The notes beneath the pieces are model-generated. The model worked only from the letters and a program-made list of their open reading frames with translations, was not told where the DNA came from and ran no database searches. From CAWDAQ01 sp963800325 (GTDB taxonomy: Bacteria; Actinomycetota; Actinomycetes; Actinomycetales; Dermatophilaceae): a stretch of DNA of 64,000 bases. The first letter of the stretch is position 1, and every line of letters starts with the position of its first letter. Positions 40,689 to 50,200 of the stretch are shown one piece after another. The stretch lies in assembly GCA_963800325.1 (NCBI GenBank), contig CAWDAQ010000002.1:372001-436000 (forward strand), in the 5' to 3' direction. Made by a program: the position numbers and the translations under genes.

Positions 40689-40949
40689 TCACTCCCACTC
40701 GAGCTGGTGGACGTCCCCGGGCGAGGCGAGCCGCTTCGGGAGCTGGCTGTCGACCTGGGCCATGACCTCCACGAGCTGGCGCACCGTGAGCTGTCCGACC
40801 TGGTCGTCCAGCTCCACCCCCGGCACGTCGACGATGATCCCGTCCCGGGACCGTCGGCCGTGGGGGAACGGGACCGGCGTCCCCGAGATCCCGTGCGGCG
40901 CCGGGACCGAGTGCGACCCGCCGGATGCGTCTCCTGTGTGCTCGCTCAT
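40689..40949 (-). CDS. Small hypothetical protein
   Basis: 86 residues from ATG 40949 with GAAGGGG upstream. The first half is polar and Gly/Ser/His-rich. The second half, IIVDVPGVELDDQVGQLTVRQLVEVMAQVDSQLPKRL, looks like a short amphipathic helix module and is probably the conserved part. It ends in LEWE. No family is recognised. It lies between the SprT-like gene and the SulP gene, all on the minus strand. Confidence 0.55.
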   Translation of the reverse strand: MSEHTGDASGGSHSVPAPHGISGTPVPFPHGRRSRDGIIVDVPGVELDDQVGQLTVRQLVEVMAQVDSQLPKRLASPGDVHQLEWE

Positions 40950-41045
40950 CGTCGAGTCCCCTTCTCCACAGGGCCAGTGTGTGCCGGACGGCGCGTGCCC
41001 CCCCGACCTCTCGAGCCTAGCCGGGCGGGCGGTGGCTGCCAACCG

Positions 41046-41750
41046 TCAGCGGCCGGCCACGGCCGCCGGCGCGAGCGACCGGACGAGCGCGAAGGGCGCC
41101 GTCACCGTCCCGGAGCCGGTGCGGACGCGGTAGCGGGTGCGCCCGCGGCTGACGACGGTGCCGTGCATCCCCGCGTAGCGGCCCTGTCCGAGGAGGACGA
41201 CGGGGTGTCCCGGGGCGAGCCGCGCCGCCGGGGGGTCCGCGGCGACGCCGGGCGCGCGCGCCGCGGCGAGCTCCTCCTCGTACGCCGGGCCGAGGTCGAC
41301 CGGTCCTCCGTCGCGGGTCCAGGTGTAGACCGCGTCCGGGTCGAACGCCGGGGAGCACACGGGGCAGGAGCTGACGCGGGTGGGGCGCCGGTGCGCCCGG
41401 CGCTCGTGCCCGGCCGGGCAGGTGCCGACCCAGCGCGCCGGCAGCTGCGGCGCATCCGCCGGGAGGCACCGCGCGGGGCTCCCGCCGAGACCCGTCACGA
41501 CCCGGCGCCACTCGGCGTCGTGGCCGTGGCCCGGTCCGGTGAGCGCGTGGCCGATCTCGTGCAGGACGGTGTCCCGGACGACGTCCGGCTCGTGCAGCAG
41601 CGTCAGCGGTCGGGAGAGGGTGATCGCGCGGCGGGCGTAGCGGCACGACCCGGCGCGCGTCCTGGCCCGGTCGAAGTCGAAGGCCCAGTCCCCGAGCCCG
41701 TGCCGGTGCATGAGCGTCGTCGCGAGGTCGCGGGCCGCCTCGAGGTCCAT
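41046..41750 (-). CDS. SprT-like zinc metalloprotease with KOW-like tail
   Basis: 234 residues from ATG 41750, preceded by GGAGGAGA. TVLHEIGHALTGPGHGHDAEWR contains the HExxH motif (H64, E65, H68) and a downstream histidine, the SprT/Spartan-like layout. C-x3-H ... C-x2-C (CPAGHE, CPVC) forms a zinc ribbon at about residues 110-135. The C-terminal stretch (LAPGHPVVLLGQGRYAGMHGTVVSRGRTRYRVR) resembles a KOW beta-barrel. Spartan relatives digest DNA-protein crosslinks; position beside recBCD makes a DNA-repair role attractive, but that is inference. Confidence 0.82.
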   Translation of the reverse strand: MDLEAARDLATTLMHRHGLGDWAFDFDRARTRAGSCRYARRAITLSRPLTLLHEPDVVRDTVLHEIGHALTGPGHGHDAEWRRVVTGLGGSPARCLPADAPQLPARWVGTCPAGHERRAHRRPTRVSSCPVCSPAFDPDAVYTWTRDGGPVDLGPAYEEELAAARAPGVAADPPAARLAPGHPVVLLGQGRYAGMHGTVVSRGRTRYRVRTGSGTVTAPFALVRSLAPAAVAGR

Positions 41751-41806
41751 GTCTCCTCCTCGGTCGCGGTCCGGGTCCGGTCGTGACTGCGTTGCCGACT
41801 CCGCTG

Positions 41807-41828
41807 CCCCGGGTGCGGGCGCCCGGGG
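41807..41828 (-). terminator. GC hairpin after recCBD
   Basis: CCCCGGG (41807-41813) and CCCGGGG (41822-41828) form a seven-base stem with an eight-base loop about 40 bases beyond the recD stop. No U tract. It is a likely end for the recCBD transcript. Confidence 0.45.
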
Positions 41829-41869
41829 TCGGGCGTCGGCGTCACTGTACGGACGGGCCCCGACAGCCC

Positions 41870-43861
41870 TCAGAGGGGGTCGCGCAGACCGCTCGCGCGC
41901 CGCACCGGACGGGTCACGGCGGCGGCCACGGCCTCGGCCGACCCGATGACCCGGACCGCGTCCCCGGCCCGGGTGACGGCGGTGTAGAGCAGCTCACGGG
42001 TCAGCAGGGGGGACGTCGCCGGCGGCAGGAGCAGGGTGACGCGCCCGAACTGGCTGCCCTGGCTGCGGTGGACCGTCATCGCGTGCACGGTCTCGACCTC
42101 GGGCAGCCGGTGGGGGCGGACCGGGTCGGAGGGCTGGTCGGCGTCCCCGAACACCGCGACGACGTCGCGGTCCCCGCCGCCGGGCCGGGCGACGACGACC
42201 CCGGTGTCACCGTTGTAGAGCCCGGTGGCGCGGTCGTTGCGGGTCACGAGGAGGGGCCGGCCCGGGTACCACTCGCCCGGCGGCCCGGACCGCTCGCCCC
42301 GGCCTGCCCCGACGGGGGCGGGGCCGACCGCCTCGGTGACCCACTCCTCGACGACCCGGGCCCAGTGGGCGGCGCCGGCCGGGCCGCGGCGGTGGGCGAG
42401 CAGCAGCCGGTGCGAGCCCAGCGCGGCGAGGGCGGCGCGGGCGTCCCCGCCCCGGGCGGCCGCCACGAGCGCCGAGCCCGCCGCGACGGCGTCGGCGTGC
42501 AGGTCGGCGGTCTCGTCCGGGGAGGGCCACTCGGCCACCGTCTCGACGAGGGAGACGGAGGGGTCGCCGGAGCGCAGGGTCGCCAGCACCGCGTCGGGGT
42601 CGCCGGCCCGCACGGCCGTGGCGAGCCGGTCGATGGCCCCACCGAACCGGTAGCCGCGGGTGAGCCGGACCACGCCGTTGCCGAGCACGGCGCGCTCGTC
42701 CGGCTCGGCGGGGACCTCGCCGGGGAGGACCTCGTCGAGGGCCGCCGGCAGGGTGCCGCCCACCGCGGGCCGGGCGACGAGGTCCCCGAGCACGGCTCCG
42801 GCCTCGACCGAGGCGAGCTGGTCGGGGTCCCCGACGAGGAGCAGCCGGGCGTCCGGGCGCAGCGCCTCGAGCAGGCGTGCCATGAGCGGCAGCGAGACCA
42901 TCGAGGTCTCGTCGACGACGACGACGTCGTGCGGCAGGTGGTGGTCCCGGTCGTGCCGGAACCGGGTGCTGCTCCCCGGTCGCCAGCCGAGCAGGCGGTG
43001 GATCGTGCTCGCCGACGGCAGGGAGGGCAGGGACTGCGGGGACCCCGGGGACGCCGAGCGCGCCTCGGCGCGCACGGCCTCCTCGAGCCGGGCCGCGGCC
43101 TTTCCGGTCGGGGCGGCGAGGGCGACCCGCAGACCGGGACCCGCGACGGTGTCGAGGACGGCGAGGACCCGCGCGACCGTCGTCGTCTTGCCCGTCCCCG
43201 GTCCCCCGGTGAGGACGGTGACGCGACCGAGTGCGACCGCGGCGGCGGCGAGACGCTGGCGCGGGTTCGCCCCGGGCGGGAGCAGGTCGTCCAGGACCGA
43301 CCGGAGGCGGCCGGCGTCGACACCGAAGGGCTCGGCGCGCAGCCGCCCGTCGACCTCCGAGCGCACGAGCCGCTCGTCGCGCCAGTACCGGTCGAGGTAG
43401 AGGCGGCGGCCGACCCGGCGGACCGGCCGGTCGTCGTGCCCGCCGTCCTGCTCGCCGCGCTGCCCCCGCTCGCCGTCGTGCTCGCCGTCGTCGCGCTGGC
43501 CCTCGTCGTGCTCGCCGTCGTCGGGACCGGACGCGACGAGGGGGCTGTCGCGCAGGGCCGCCTCCCACCCGTCGTCCTCGGGCCAGGGAAGGTCGGCGGC
43601 CGGCACGGTCCCCTCCCCCTCGGCGGCGGCCAGGGGCTCGCGGTCGTCGAGGTCGACGCAGACCGAGCCGGAGCGCACGGCCCGCACGGCGAGGGCGACC
43701 GCGAGCAGGACCCGCTCGTCGTCCTCGCCCGTGAGCCGCCCGAGCCGTCGCGCGACCTGCACGTCGGCGGCGGCGATGACCCCGGCGGCGTCGAAGCGGG
43801 CGAGCAGGGCCGGCGCGTGCAGCGCCGGACCGGGCGGAAGCCGTCCACCGGGCGCACTCAC
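41870..43861 (-). CDS. recD: RecD, exodeoxyribonuclease V alpha subunit
   Basis: 663 residues from GTG 43861 (GTGA overlap with recB). Superfamily 1B helicase: Walker A GGPGTGKTTTVARVL (about residue 220), VVVDETSMV (motif II), LLLVGDPDQLASVEAGAVLGD (motif III), TVHRSQGSQF (motif V) and LLYTAVTRAG (motif VI). In RecBCD it is the 5'-to-3' motor. Between the N-terminal domain and the helicase core lies an unusual acidic Asp/Glu/Gly/His/Gln-rich segment at about residues 112-145, with no counterpart in typical RecD. The rest is of normal length. Confidence 0.93.
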   Translation of the reverse strand: MSAPGGRLPPGPALHAPALLARFDAAGVIAAADVQVARRLGRLTGEDDERVLLAVALAVRAVRSGSVCVDLDDREPLAAAEGEGTVPAADLPWPEDDGWEAALRDSPLVASGPDDGEHDEGQRDDGEHDGERGQRGEQDGGHDDRPVRRVGRRLYLDRYWRDERLVRSEVDGRLRAEPFGVDAGRLRSVLDDLLPPGANPRQRLAAAAVALGRVTVLTGGPGTGKTTTVARVLAVLDTVAGPGLRVALAAPTGKAAARLEEAVRAEARSASPGSPQSLPSLPSASTIHRLLGWRPGSSTRFRHDRDHHLPHDVVVVDETSMVSLPLMARLLEALRPDARLLLVGDPDQLASVEAGAVLGDLVARPAVGGTLPAALDEVLPGEVPAEPDERAVLGNGVVRLTRGYRFGGAIDRLATAVRAGDPDAVLATLRSGDPSVSLVETVAEWPSPDETADLHADAVAAGSALVAAARGGDARAALAALGSHRLLLAHRRGPAGAAHWARVVEEWVTEAVGPAPVGAGRGERSGPPGEWYPGRPLLVTRNDRATGLYNGDTGVVVARPGGGDRDVVAVFGDADQPSDPVRPHRLPEVETVHAMTVHRSQGSQFGRVTLLLPPATSPLLTRELLYTAVTRAGDAVRVIGSAEAVAAAVTRPVRRASGLRDPL

Positions 43862-46800
43862 GGGGTCCGCCCGTCGAGCAGGTCGGACAGGCTGGTCACG
43901 AGCCCGCCCGGGGGGCGCCAGCCGAGGACGCCGCACGGGCCGTCGCCGAGCACGGGCGTCCCGGGTCCGCACATGCCGCGGACGAAGAGGTAGAGCCCGC
44001 CGCCCAGGTGGGTGTCGGGGTCGTAGCGGGGCTGGCGCCACCTCAGGTACCGGTGGAGCGCGACGAGGTAGAGCAGGAGCTGGAGCGGGTAGTGGGCGCG
44101 CTCCATGGCCGCGACGGTCGCGGCGGGCCGGTAGTGCCAGGCCGTGAGGGGCTCCCCCTCCGGTCCGAGGCGGTTGGTCTTGTAGTCGACGACGAGGTAG
44201 CGGGGGCCGGCGTCCCCGGGTACCCGCAGGACGGCGTCGAGGCTGCCGGTGAGGTAGCCCCTCAGCCGGGCGTCGTCGAGGCCGGCGGCCTCCAGCCGGT
44301 CCGGGTAGCCGGCGAACGGGTCGTCGGCACCGAGGTGGGCGCGCAGGACGTCCGCGACGTCGGCGGTGGTCCCCCCGCGTCCGCGGGGCCGGTCGCCGCC
44401 GGCGAGGGGGAGCTCGAAGGCGAGCTCGGCGAGCCGGTCCGCGGCCGACACCTCGGTCAGCGTCCGCCCCCCGGCGAGCGGGCCGAGCGGCGTGGTGAGC
44501 GTGGTCAGGAGCGCCCCGGCGAGCGCGTCCGGGTCGGCGGCCCGGCCGGCGGCGCGCTCCCGGCAGGCGGCGCGCAGGTCCTCCTCCAGCCCGGGCGCGG
44601 CGAAGTCGACCCGTTCGAGGACCTCGTGGACGGCGGTGCCGAACGCGGCGCCGGCGGGCAGGTCGCTCCACGGTGACGTGACCTGCGTCCCGGGCGCCTC
44701 GGGGGCGGGGAGGGCGGCGGCGGCCGGGGTGACGTCCTCCTCGTCGACGACGCCGGGGCTCTCCGGCTCGCTCGCGACGACCCCCGGTCCGGGCTCGGCG
44801 TGCGCGGCGAGGGTGAGTGCGGAGTACGACGTCCGTCCCCACGAGGCGTCGAGCCTGCGCCCGAGGGTCGCGAGGCGCAGCGGCGGTCCCGGAACGGCCT
44901 GCGGGGACCACGTCCGGCGCGGGGGCCGCTCGTCGACCCTCTCGACGACCACGGCACCGTCCGACCGTCCGGCGAGCTCGGCGAGCCGGGCCGCGACCTC
45001 GTCGTCCCCGGGGGTGCCCACCGTGGCCGGTGGGGTGCCGCCCTGGCGGTCGCCGAGCAGGAGCCGGCTGAGCGGGCCGCCCGGGGAGTTGCTCGACGGG
45101 GCCCACCAGGCGACGACCTGCGAGCTGGCACGGGTGAGCGCGACGTAGAGCAGCCTGAGGTCCTCTCCCTGCTCGTCCGCGCGGTGGCGGGTCAGGGCCG
45201 CCCGGTAGCCCCCGTCCTCGGACCCCCCGACGTGGAGGTACCGCTCCCCGGCGTCGTCGTGGAACCGGAGGACCTTCGGGGTGCGGGGCAGGAACCGGTC
45301 CCACTCGAAGGGGACGTAGACGACGGGGAACTCCAGCCCCTTGCTCGCGTGGATCGTCACGACCTGGACCGCCGCGGCGTCGGTCTCGAGCCGTCTGCTG
45401 CGTTCCTCGGCGTAGTCCGTGGGGGCGTCGTCGACCCGCCGCCGGAGCCAGTCGACGAGCGCGGCCGCCCCGAGGTGGTCCTCGGTCGCCGCGAGGTGGA
45501 GGGTGTGCCCGACGTGTCGGAGGTCGGTGAGGGTGCGCTCGCCGCCGGCGGTCGTCGCGAGCCGCTCGACGAGACCGGTCGCGCGGACCGTCTCCAGCAG
45601 TGCGGCGACCCCCCGCTCGGCGAGGACGCGCGACCACCGCCGGACCTCGTCGGACACGTCCTGCCACTCCCCCTCGGTGGCGCTCGCGAGCCGGGCGGCG
45701 TCCCACCCGACGAACGGCGTCAGCGCGAGTGCCGCGGTCCGGCCCCGGTGGGTCGGCTGGTCGAGCGCGGTGAGCAGCGTGAGCCAGTCGGTGGCGGCCG
45801 GGCCGGCGAAGACGCTCGCGAGCCCGGAGACGACGGCGGGCACCCCGGCGGCGACGAGCGCGTCGCGGACGGCGGCTGCGTCGGCGTTGCGGCGGGTGAG
45901 GACGGCGACGTCGCCGGGACGGAGCGGTCGCCAGCCGCCGGCGTCCTCCAGCCGGGTGCTGCCGAGCTGCTCGACGACGTCGCGGGCGACGTCCGCGGCG
46001 ACGAGCTCCCGGACGGGCCCGACCCGGGGACGGTCGCGGCCGCGGGTGCCCAGGGCGCGGCGGGTGACCTGCCGCAGCCGGAGCGGGGGCCCGCCGTCGA
46101 GCCGCCTGCCGGTGTGGGCCGCCTCGAGCGGGCGCACCGTGATGGCCTCGTCCCCGAGGGCGACGCCGTGGAACAGGTCGCCGAGCGCCCGGACGAGGGA
46201 CTCGTCGCTGCGCCAGCTCCGGCCGAGGGTGCGCGTGGCGGCGTGCCGGCGGGCGCCGAGGTAGGTGACGACGTCGCCCCCGCGGAAGGCGTAGATCGCC
46301 TGCTTCGGGTCCCCGATGAGCACGAGGGTGCGGTGACCCCGGAACGCGGCGTCGAGGATCCGCCACTGGACCGGGTCGGTGTCCTGGAACTCGTCGACGA
46401 GGACGACCTCGACGTCGGCCCGGACCCGCTCGGCGACGGCTGCGCCGCGCGCCTCGTCCCGGAGGGCGTCGTCGAGGAGGCCGAGCAGGTCGTCGTAGTC
46501 GAGCACCCGGCGGCGGCGCTTGCGCGCGGCGACCTCCTCGGCGGCGGCGCGGGCGAAGGCGTAGCGGTGCCCGGGGAGGGTGTCCCCCGGGGCCAGGGTG
46601 GGTTCGAGGACGGCGCGGGGGTCCGAGACCGCGGCGCGGGCGACCTCGCGGGCGTCGGCGACGGTGAGCGGGGGGGTGGGGAGCTCGGCGTACCGGGCGA
46701 TGTAGAGGTCGTCGACGACCTCGTCGACGAGGTCGGCGATGTCCGGGACGAGCACGGCCTCCGGGTCGACGTCGCCCACCACCCCGAGCGAGGTCAGCAG

Positions 46801-47238
46801 CTGCTGGCAGAACCCGTGGGTCGTCGCGATGGTGGCGGCGTCGAACTCGGCGAGCGCGAGGCCGAGTCGCTCCCGGCGGCGTGCCAGTTCGGGCGGGTCG
46901 ACCGCAGCGAGGTGGGCGACGAGCGGGTCGCGGGACTCGGCGGCGTCGGCGTCGGCGAGCGCGCGGTGCGTGCGCACGAGCCGCTCCCGGACCCGGTCGC
47001 GCAGCTCGGACGTGGCCGCCCTGCCGAACGTGACGAGCAGCAGCTCGGGCAGCCGGGCGTGGCCCTCGGCGACGTAGCGGGTGGCGAGGTCGGCGATCGT
47101 CGTCGTCTTGCCGGTGCCGGCGCTCGCCTCGAGCACGGTCGTGCCGGTGGGCAGCTCGCCGAGCACGTCGAAGACGGGCACGTCGAAGACGGGCACGTCG
47201 CCGGGGGACGCCTGCCCCTTCTGCGGTCCGGCCGTCAC
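43858..47238 (-). CDS. recB: RecB, exodeoxyribonuclease V beta subunit
   Basis: 1126 residues from GTG 47238 (GTGA overlap with recC). UvrD-type helicase: LEASAGTGKTTTIADLA (Walker A about residues 37-45), VVLVDEFQDTDPVQW (motif II), LIGDPKQAIYAFRGGD (motif III), TIHASKGLEFPVVYVP (motif V), LRLLYVALTRASSQ (motif VI). The C-terminal nuclease domain carries VVDYKTN with the catalytic Asp and Lys. It supplies the 3'-to-5' motor and nuclease of RecBCD. A 15-bp duplication near the start repeats VPVFD (residues about 15-24) just before the P-loop; it is in frame and probably harmless. Confidence 0.95.
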   Translation of the reverse strand: MTAGPQKGQASPGDVPVFDVPVFDVLGELPTGTTVLEASAGTGKTTTIADLATRYVAEGHARLPELLLVTFGRAATSELRDRVRERLVRTHRALADADAAESRDPLVAHLAAVDPPELARRRERLGLALAEFDAATIATTHGFCQQLLTSLGVVGDVDPEAVLVPDIADLVDEVVDDLYIARYAELPTPPLTVADAREVARAAVSDPRAVLEPTLAPGDTLPGHRYAFARAAAEEVAARKRRRRVLDYDDLLGLLDDALRDEARGAAVAERVRADVEVVLVDEFQDTDPVQWRILDAAFRGHRTLVLIGDPKQAIYAFRGGDVVTYLGARRHAATRTLGRSWRSDESLVRALGDLFHGVALGDEAITVRPLEAAHTGRRLDGGPPLRLRQVTRRALGTRGRDRPRVGPVRELVAADVARDVVEQLGSTRLEDAGGWRPLRPGDVAVLTRRNADAAAVRDALVAAGVPAVVSGLASVFAGPAATDWLTLLTALDQPTHRGRTAALALTPFVGWDAARLASATEGEWQDVSDEVRRWSRVLAERGVAALLETVRATGLVERLATTAGGERTLTDLRHVGHTLHLAATEDHLGAAALVDWLRRRVDDAPTDYAEERSRRLETDAAAVQVVTIHASKGLEFPVVYVPFEWDRFLPRTPKVLRFHDDAGERYLHVGGSEDGGYRAALTRHRADEQGEDLRLLYVALTRASSQVVAWWAPSSNSPGGPLSRLLLGDRQGGTPPATVGTPGDDEVAARLAELAGRSDGAVVVERVDERPPRRTWSPQAVPGPPLRLATLGRRLDASWGRTSYSALTLAAHAEPGPGVVASEPESPGVVDEEDVTPAAAALPAPEAPGTQVTSPWSDLPAGAAFGTAVHEVLERVDFAAPGLEEDLRAACRERAAGRAADPDALAGALLTTLTTPLGPLAGGRTLTEVSAADRLAELAFELPLAGGDRPRGRGGTTADVADVLRAHLGADDPFAGYPDRLEAAGLDDARLRGYLTGSLDAVLRVPGDAGPRYLVVDYKTNRLGPEGEPLTAWHYRPAATVAAMERAHYPLQLLLYLVALHRYLRWRQPRYDPDTHLGGGLYLFVRGMCGPGTPVLGDGPCGVLGWRPPGGLVTSLSDLLDGRTP

Positions 47239-50200
47239 GTCGTGCCTGCCTGCTCGTGGGCGAGGACCGGCTCCCAGACCGTCCGGGCCAGGGCCCCGAG
47301 CCGGGTGTCCTCGGCGGGCCACGCGCGGGAGTCCTCCGCGGTGGGTCGCCCGGCGAAGGCGTCGAGCTCGGCGTCCTCGCCCCAGCAGAGCACGTGGTGG
47401 GGCTCGCTGCGCTCGAAGCCCCCGTCCCACTCCCGGCGGGTGGCGACGAGGGCCTGGACCACCTCGTCGCCGGCGTGCCGGCTGCTCGCGTACGCCCGTG
47501 CGGTCTCGACCGGGAGCGGCAGGGGCTCGCGGCGGGCGGCCTCCCGGACCCGGAGCAGCTCCCCGAGCACCCGGCCCGCCGTGGCCGGGTCCGGGGCCGT
47601 CATCGCCGACACCGCGGCGCGGGGGCGGGATCCCGGGGCCCGGCCCACGGTGGCGGCGCGCCAGGCCCGGTCGGGGCCGGCGGCGGCGAGCGCGAGCAGC
47701 TGGACCCAGGCCCGCAGCCGGTGCTTCCCGCCGAGGCGGGAGTAGGTCGTCCGGACGACGACGTCGCCGTGGACGCCGGGGACGGAGCCGGTGAGCAGGG
47801 TCCCGGACGGGAGCGTCACGGTGACGTCGGCCAAGCGCGCGGCCCCGGTGTGCAGCCGCTCGGCGGCCCGGGCGATCGGCTCGACCCGCTCGCTGACGTG
47901 GCGGAGCGCGGTCCCCCCGAGCGCCTTGGGCGGGACGAGCCCGCGGCGCCACTCCGCGGCGACCGCGCGGTTCTCGGGGACCCCGGCGAGCCGCGCCCGC
48001 AGCAGACGGTCCCCGACGTGCCAGCCGTCCAGGCCGGCCAGCTCGAGCGGGATCCGGTCCTCGACACCCTCGACCTCGCCGGCGAGGGAGATCCCGAGGC
48101 AGGTCCGCAGGAACCACCGGACGGGGTGCTCGAGGCTGGCGACGAGGTCGTCGAGGTCGACCTCGGGCTCGGGGTCCCCCGCCGGCAGGGGCCCGTCGAG
48201 GAACGGCGCGACCGGTCGCGCGCCCGTCCGGGCGGCCTCGGCCGCGCGGTGGGCGACCGCGTCGAAGCTGAACGGCCCGGGCCGGCCGAGGCCGCCGGCG
48301 GCGAAGTTGCGCTCGTCGAGGTCCTGCAGCGGGTGGCGCACCAGCACCCGGTCCCGCACCGGCCCGCCGGTGGTGTCCGCGGCGAGGTCGAGGGCGTCGA
48401 GGAGCTCCCCGACCGGCACCGCGGGTGGTCGCAGGGCCCCGGTCCGCTCGTCCGCGCCGGTGTGGACGACGACGAGGTGGTCGGTGGCCGCGGTGACGGC
48501 GTCGAGGAACAGCTCCCGGTCCTCGCTGCGGGCGTCCCGCTCCCCCACGAGCGGCGCGCGGAGCAGGGCGTCGTCGCCGTCACGGGACCGGGCGCGGGGG
48601 AAGGCCCCGTCGTCGAGCCCGAGGAGGCAGACGACCCGGTGTGGGACGGCCCGCATCGGCTCCAGCGAGCAGACCGTGAGCGCCCCGGTGCGGAACCCGG
48701 CACGGGTGGGACGGCCCCGGAGCCGGTCGGCGAGCAGGGCCCGGACGTCGCCGAGCCGGAGCGGGGTGCCGGCGTGCCCGGCGCTGCCGGTGCGTACGTC
48801 CGCGAGGACCCCCCGAGCCTGTCCCTCCTGCCACGGCTGGCTCGCGGGTGGCTCGGCGAGCAGTCCGAGGGCCCGTTCGAGGTGGTCGGCCCACGCGGAG
48901 ACCGGCTGGGACCCGTTCAGGTGGCGCAGGACGTCGGAGAGCCGCTCGACGAGCTCGGCGAAGCGGCCGGCGAGGTCGACGTCGGTGCTGTCGACGTCGT
49001 CGAGCGGCAGGGCGGTGCCGACGTAGCGCTCTCCCTCCTCGGCCATCGCCACCCCGAGGAGGAGGCGGTCGAGCCCGGTGTCCCACGTGCCCTGCCGGAG
49101 TGCGGCGAGGCCGAACCGCTCGCGCCGCGCCAGGTCCTCGCCCCAGTGGACGCCGGCGGAGACCGTCCACTCCCGCAGCCGGGCGAGGTCGTCCTCGCCG
49201 AGGCGGAAGCGGCGACGCACCGGGTCCGAGCCGGCGAGGTCGAGGACGTCGGAGGCGGTGACCCGGCCGTCGGCGAGCTCGAGCAGGCTGCTCAGCAGCT
49301 CGAGGACGGGGTTGGTCTCGCGCAACGACCGGTCGGCCAGCCGCACCCGCAGCCGCTGGCCCGGGTGGGTGTCGGCCTCCCGGTCCGCGGGCACCCCGAA
49401 GGTCGCGGTGACCAGCGGCGCGAACGCCTCGACGTCGGGGCACATGACGAGCACGTCACGCGGCTCGAGCGTCGGGTCGTCCTCGAAGAGGCCGACGAGG
49501 ACCTCGCGCAGGACCTCGACCTGGCGCCACCGCCCGTGGCAGGCGTGCACCGCGACGCTGCGGTCGTCCTCGGCGAGCCGGTGCCTCGCAGCGGGCCCGC
49601 GCCCGGGGTCGTTGTCGCGGAGGCGCTGCTGCAGGGCGCCGAGCAGCGTTCCCGGCGGCGGCGGCGCCGGGTGGTGGGTGTCCTCGACACCGTCCCCGGT
49701 GAGCAGCCGCACCTCGAGCTCGGTGGCGTCGCGGGCCATGGACCTCAGCAGCGGGTGGCCGCCGGGGACGGCCACGTCGGCGCGGCGGGTCGGCGTGGAG
49801 GCGGGTGCCCGGCCGGCCACCTGCTCCCACAGGGCCGGCGAGGGGTGCGGGAGCCAGAGGTGGACCTCTCGGGCGCCGGCGAGGGCGCGGAGCACCTCGA
49901 GCTGGTCGGTGGGCAGCCGGGTCGGGCCGAACACCGAGAGACGGCCGGGCAGGTCCACCGAGCGCGGGTCGGCGGTGAGCGCGGCGATCGCCGCGTCCAG
50001 CCGCTCCGCGGGGCTCGGGCGGCCCACCCGGGTCCGGAGCCGCCGCCACAGCTCGGGCTGCCAGGCGAGGTCCTCGGGGACCGGGGCGCCCGCGCCGTCC
50101 CCGTCGGTCCCGGCGGCCCACGCGCGCAGCATCTCCGGCCGCTCGGTGCCGTACCGGGTGAACCGGCGGGCGAGCCGGTCGGCGACCGCGAGCCTCCGGC

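Noticed and set aside
36394..41133. 1579-codon open frame on the plus strand
   Set aside because: Antisense to GH31, PG-binding, adenosine-kinase-family, SulP and SprT genes, with low-complexity composition and no motifs.
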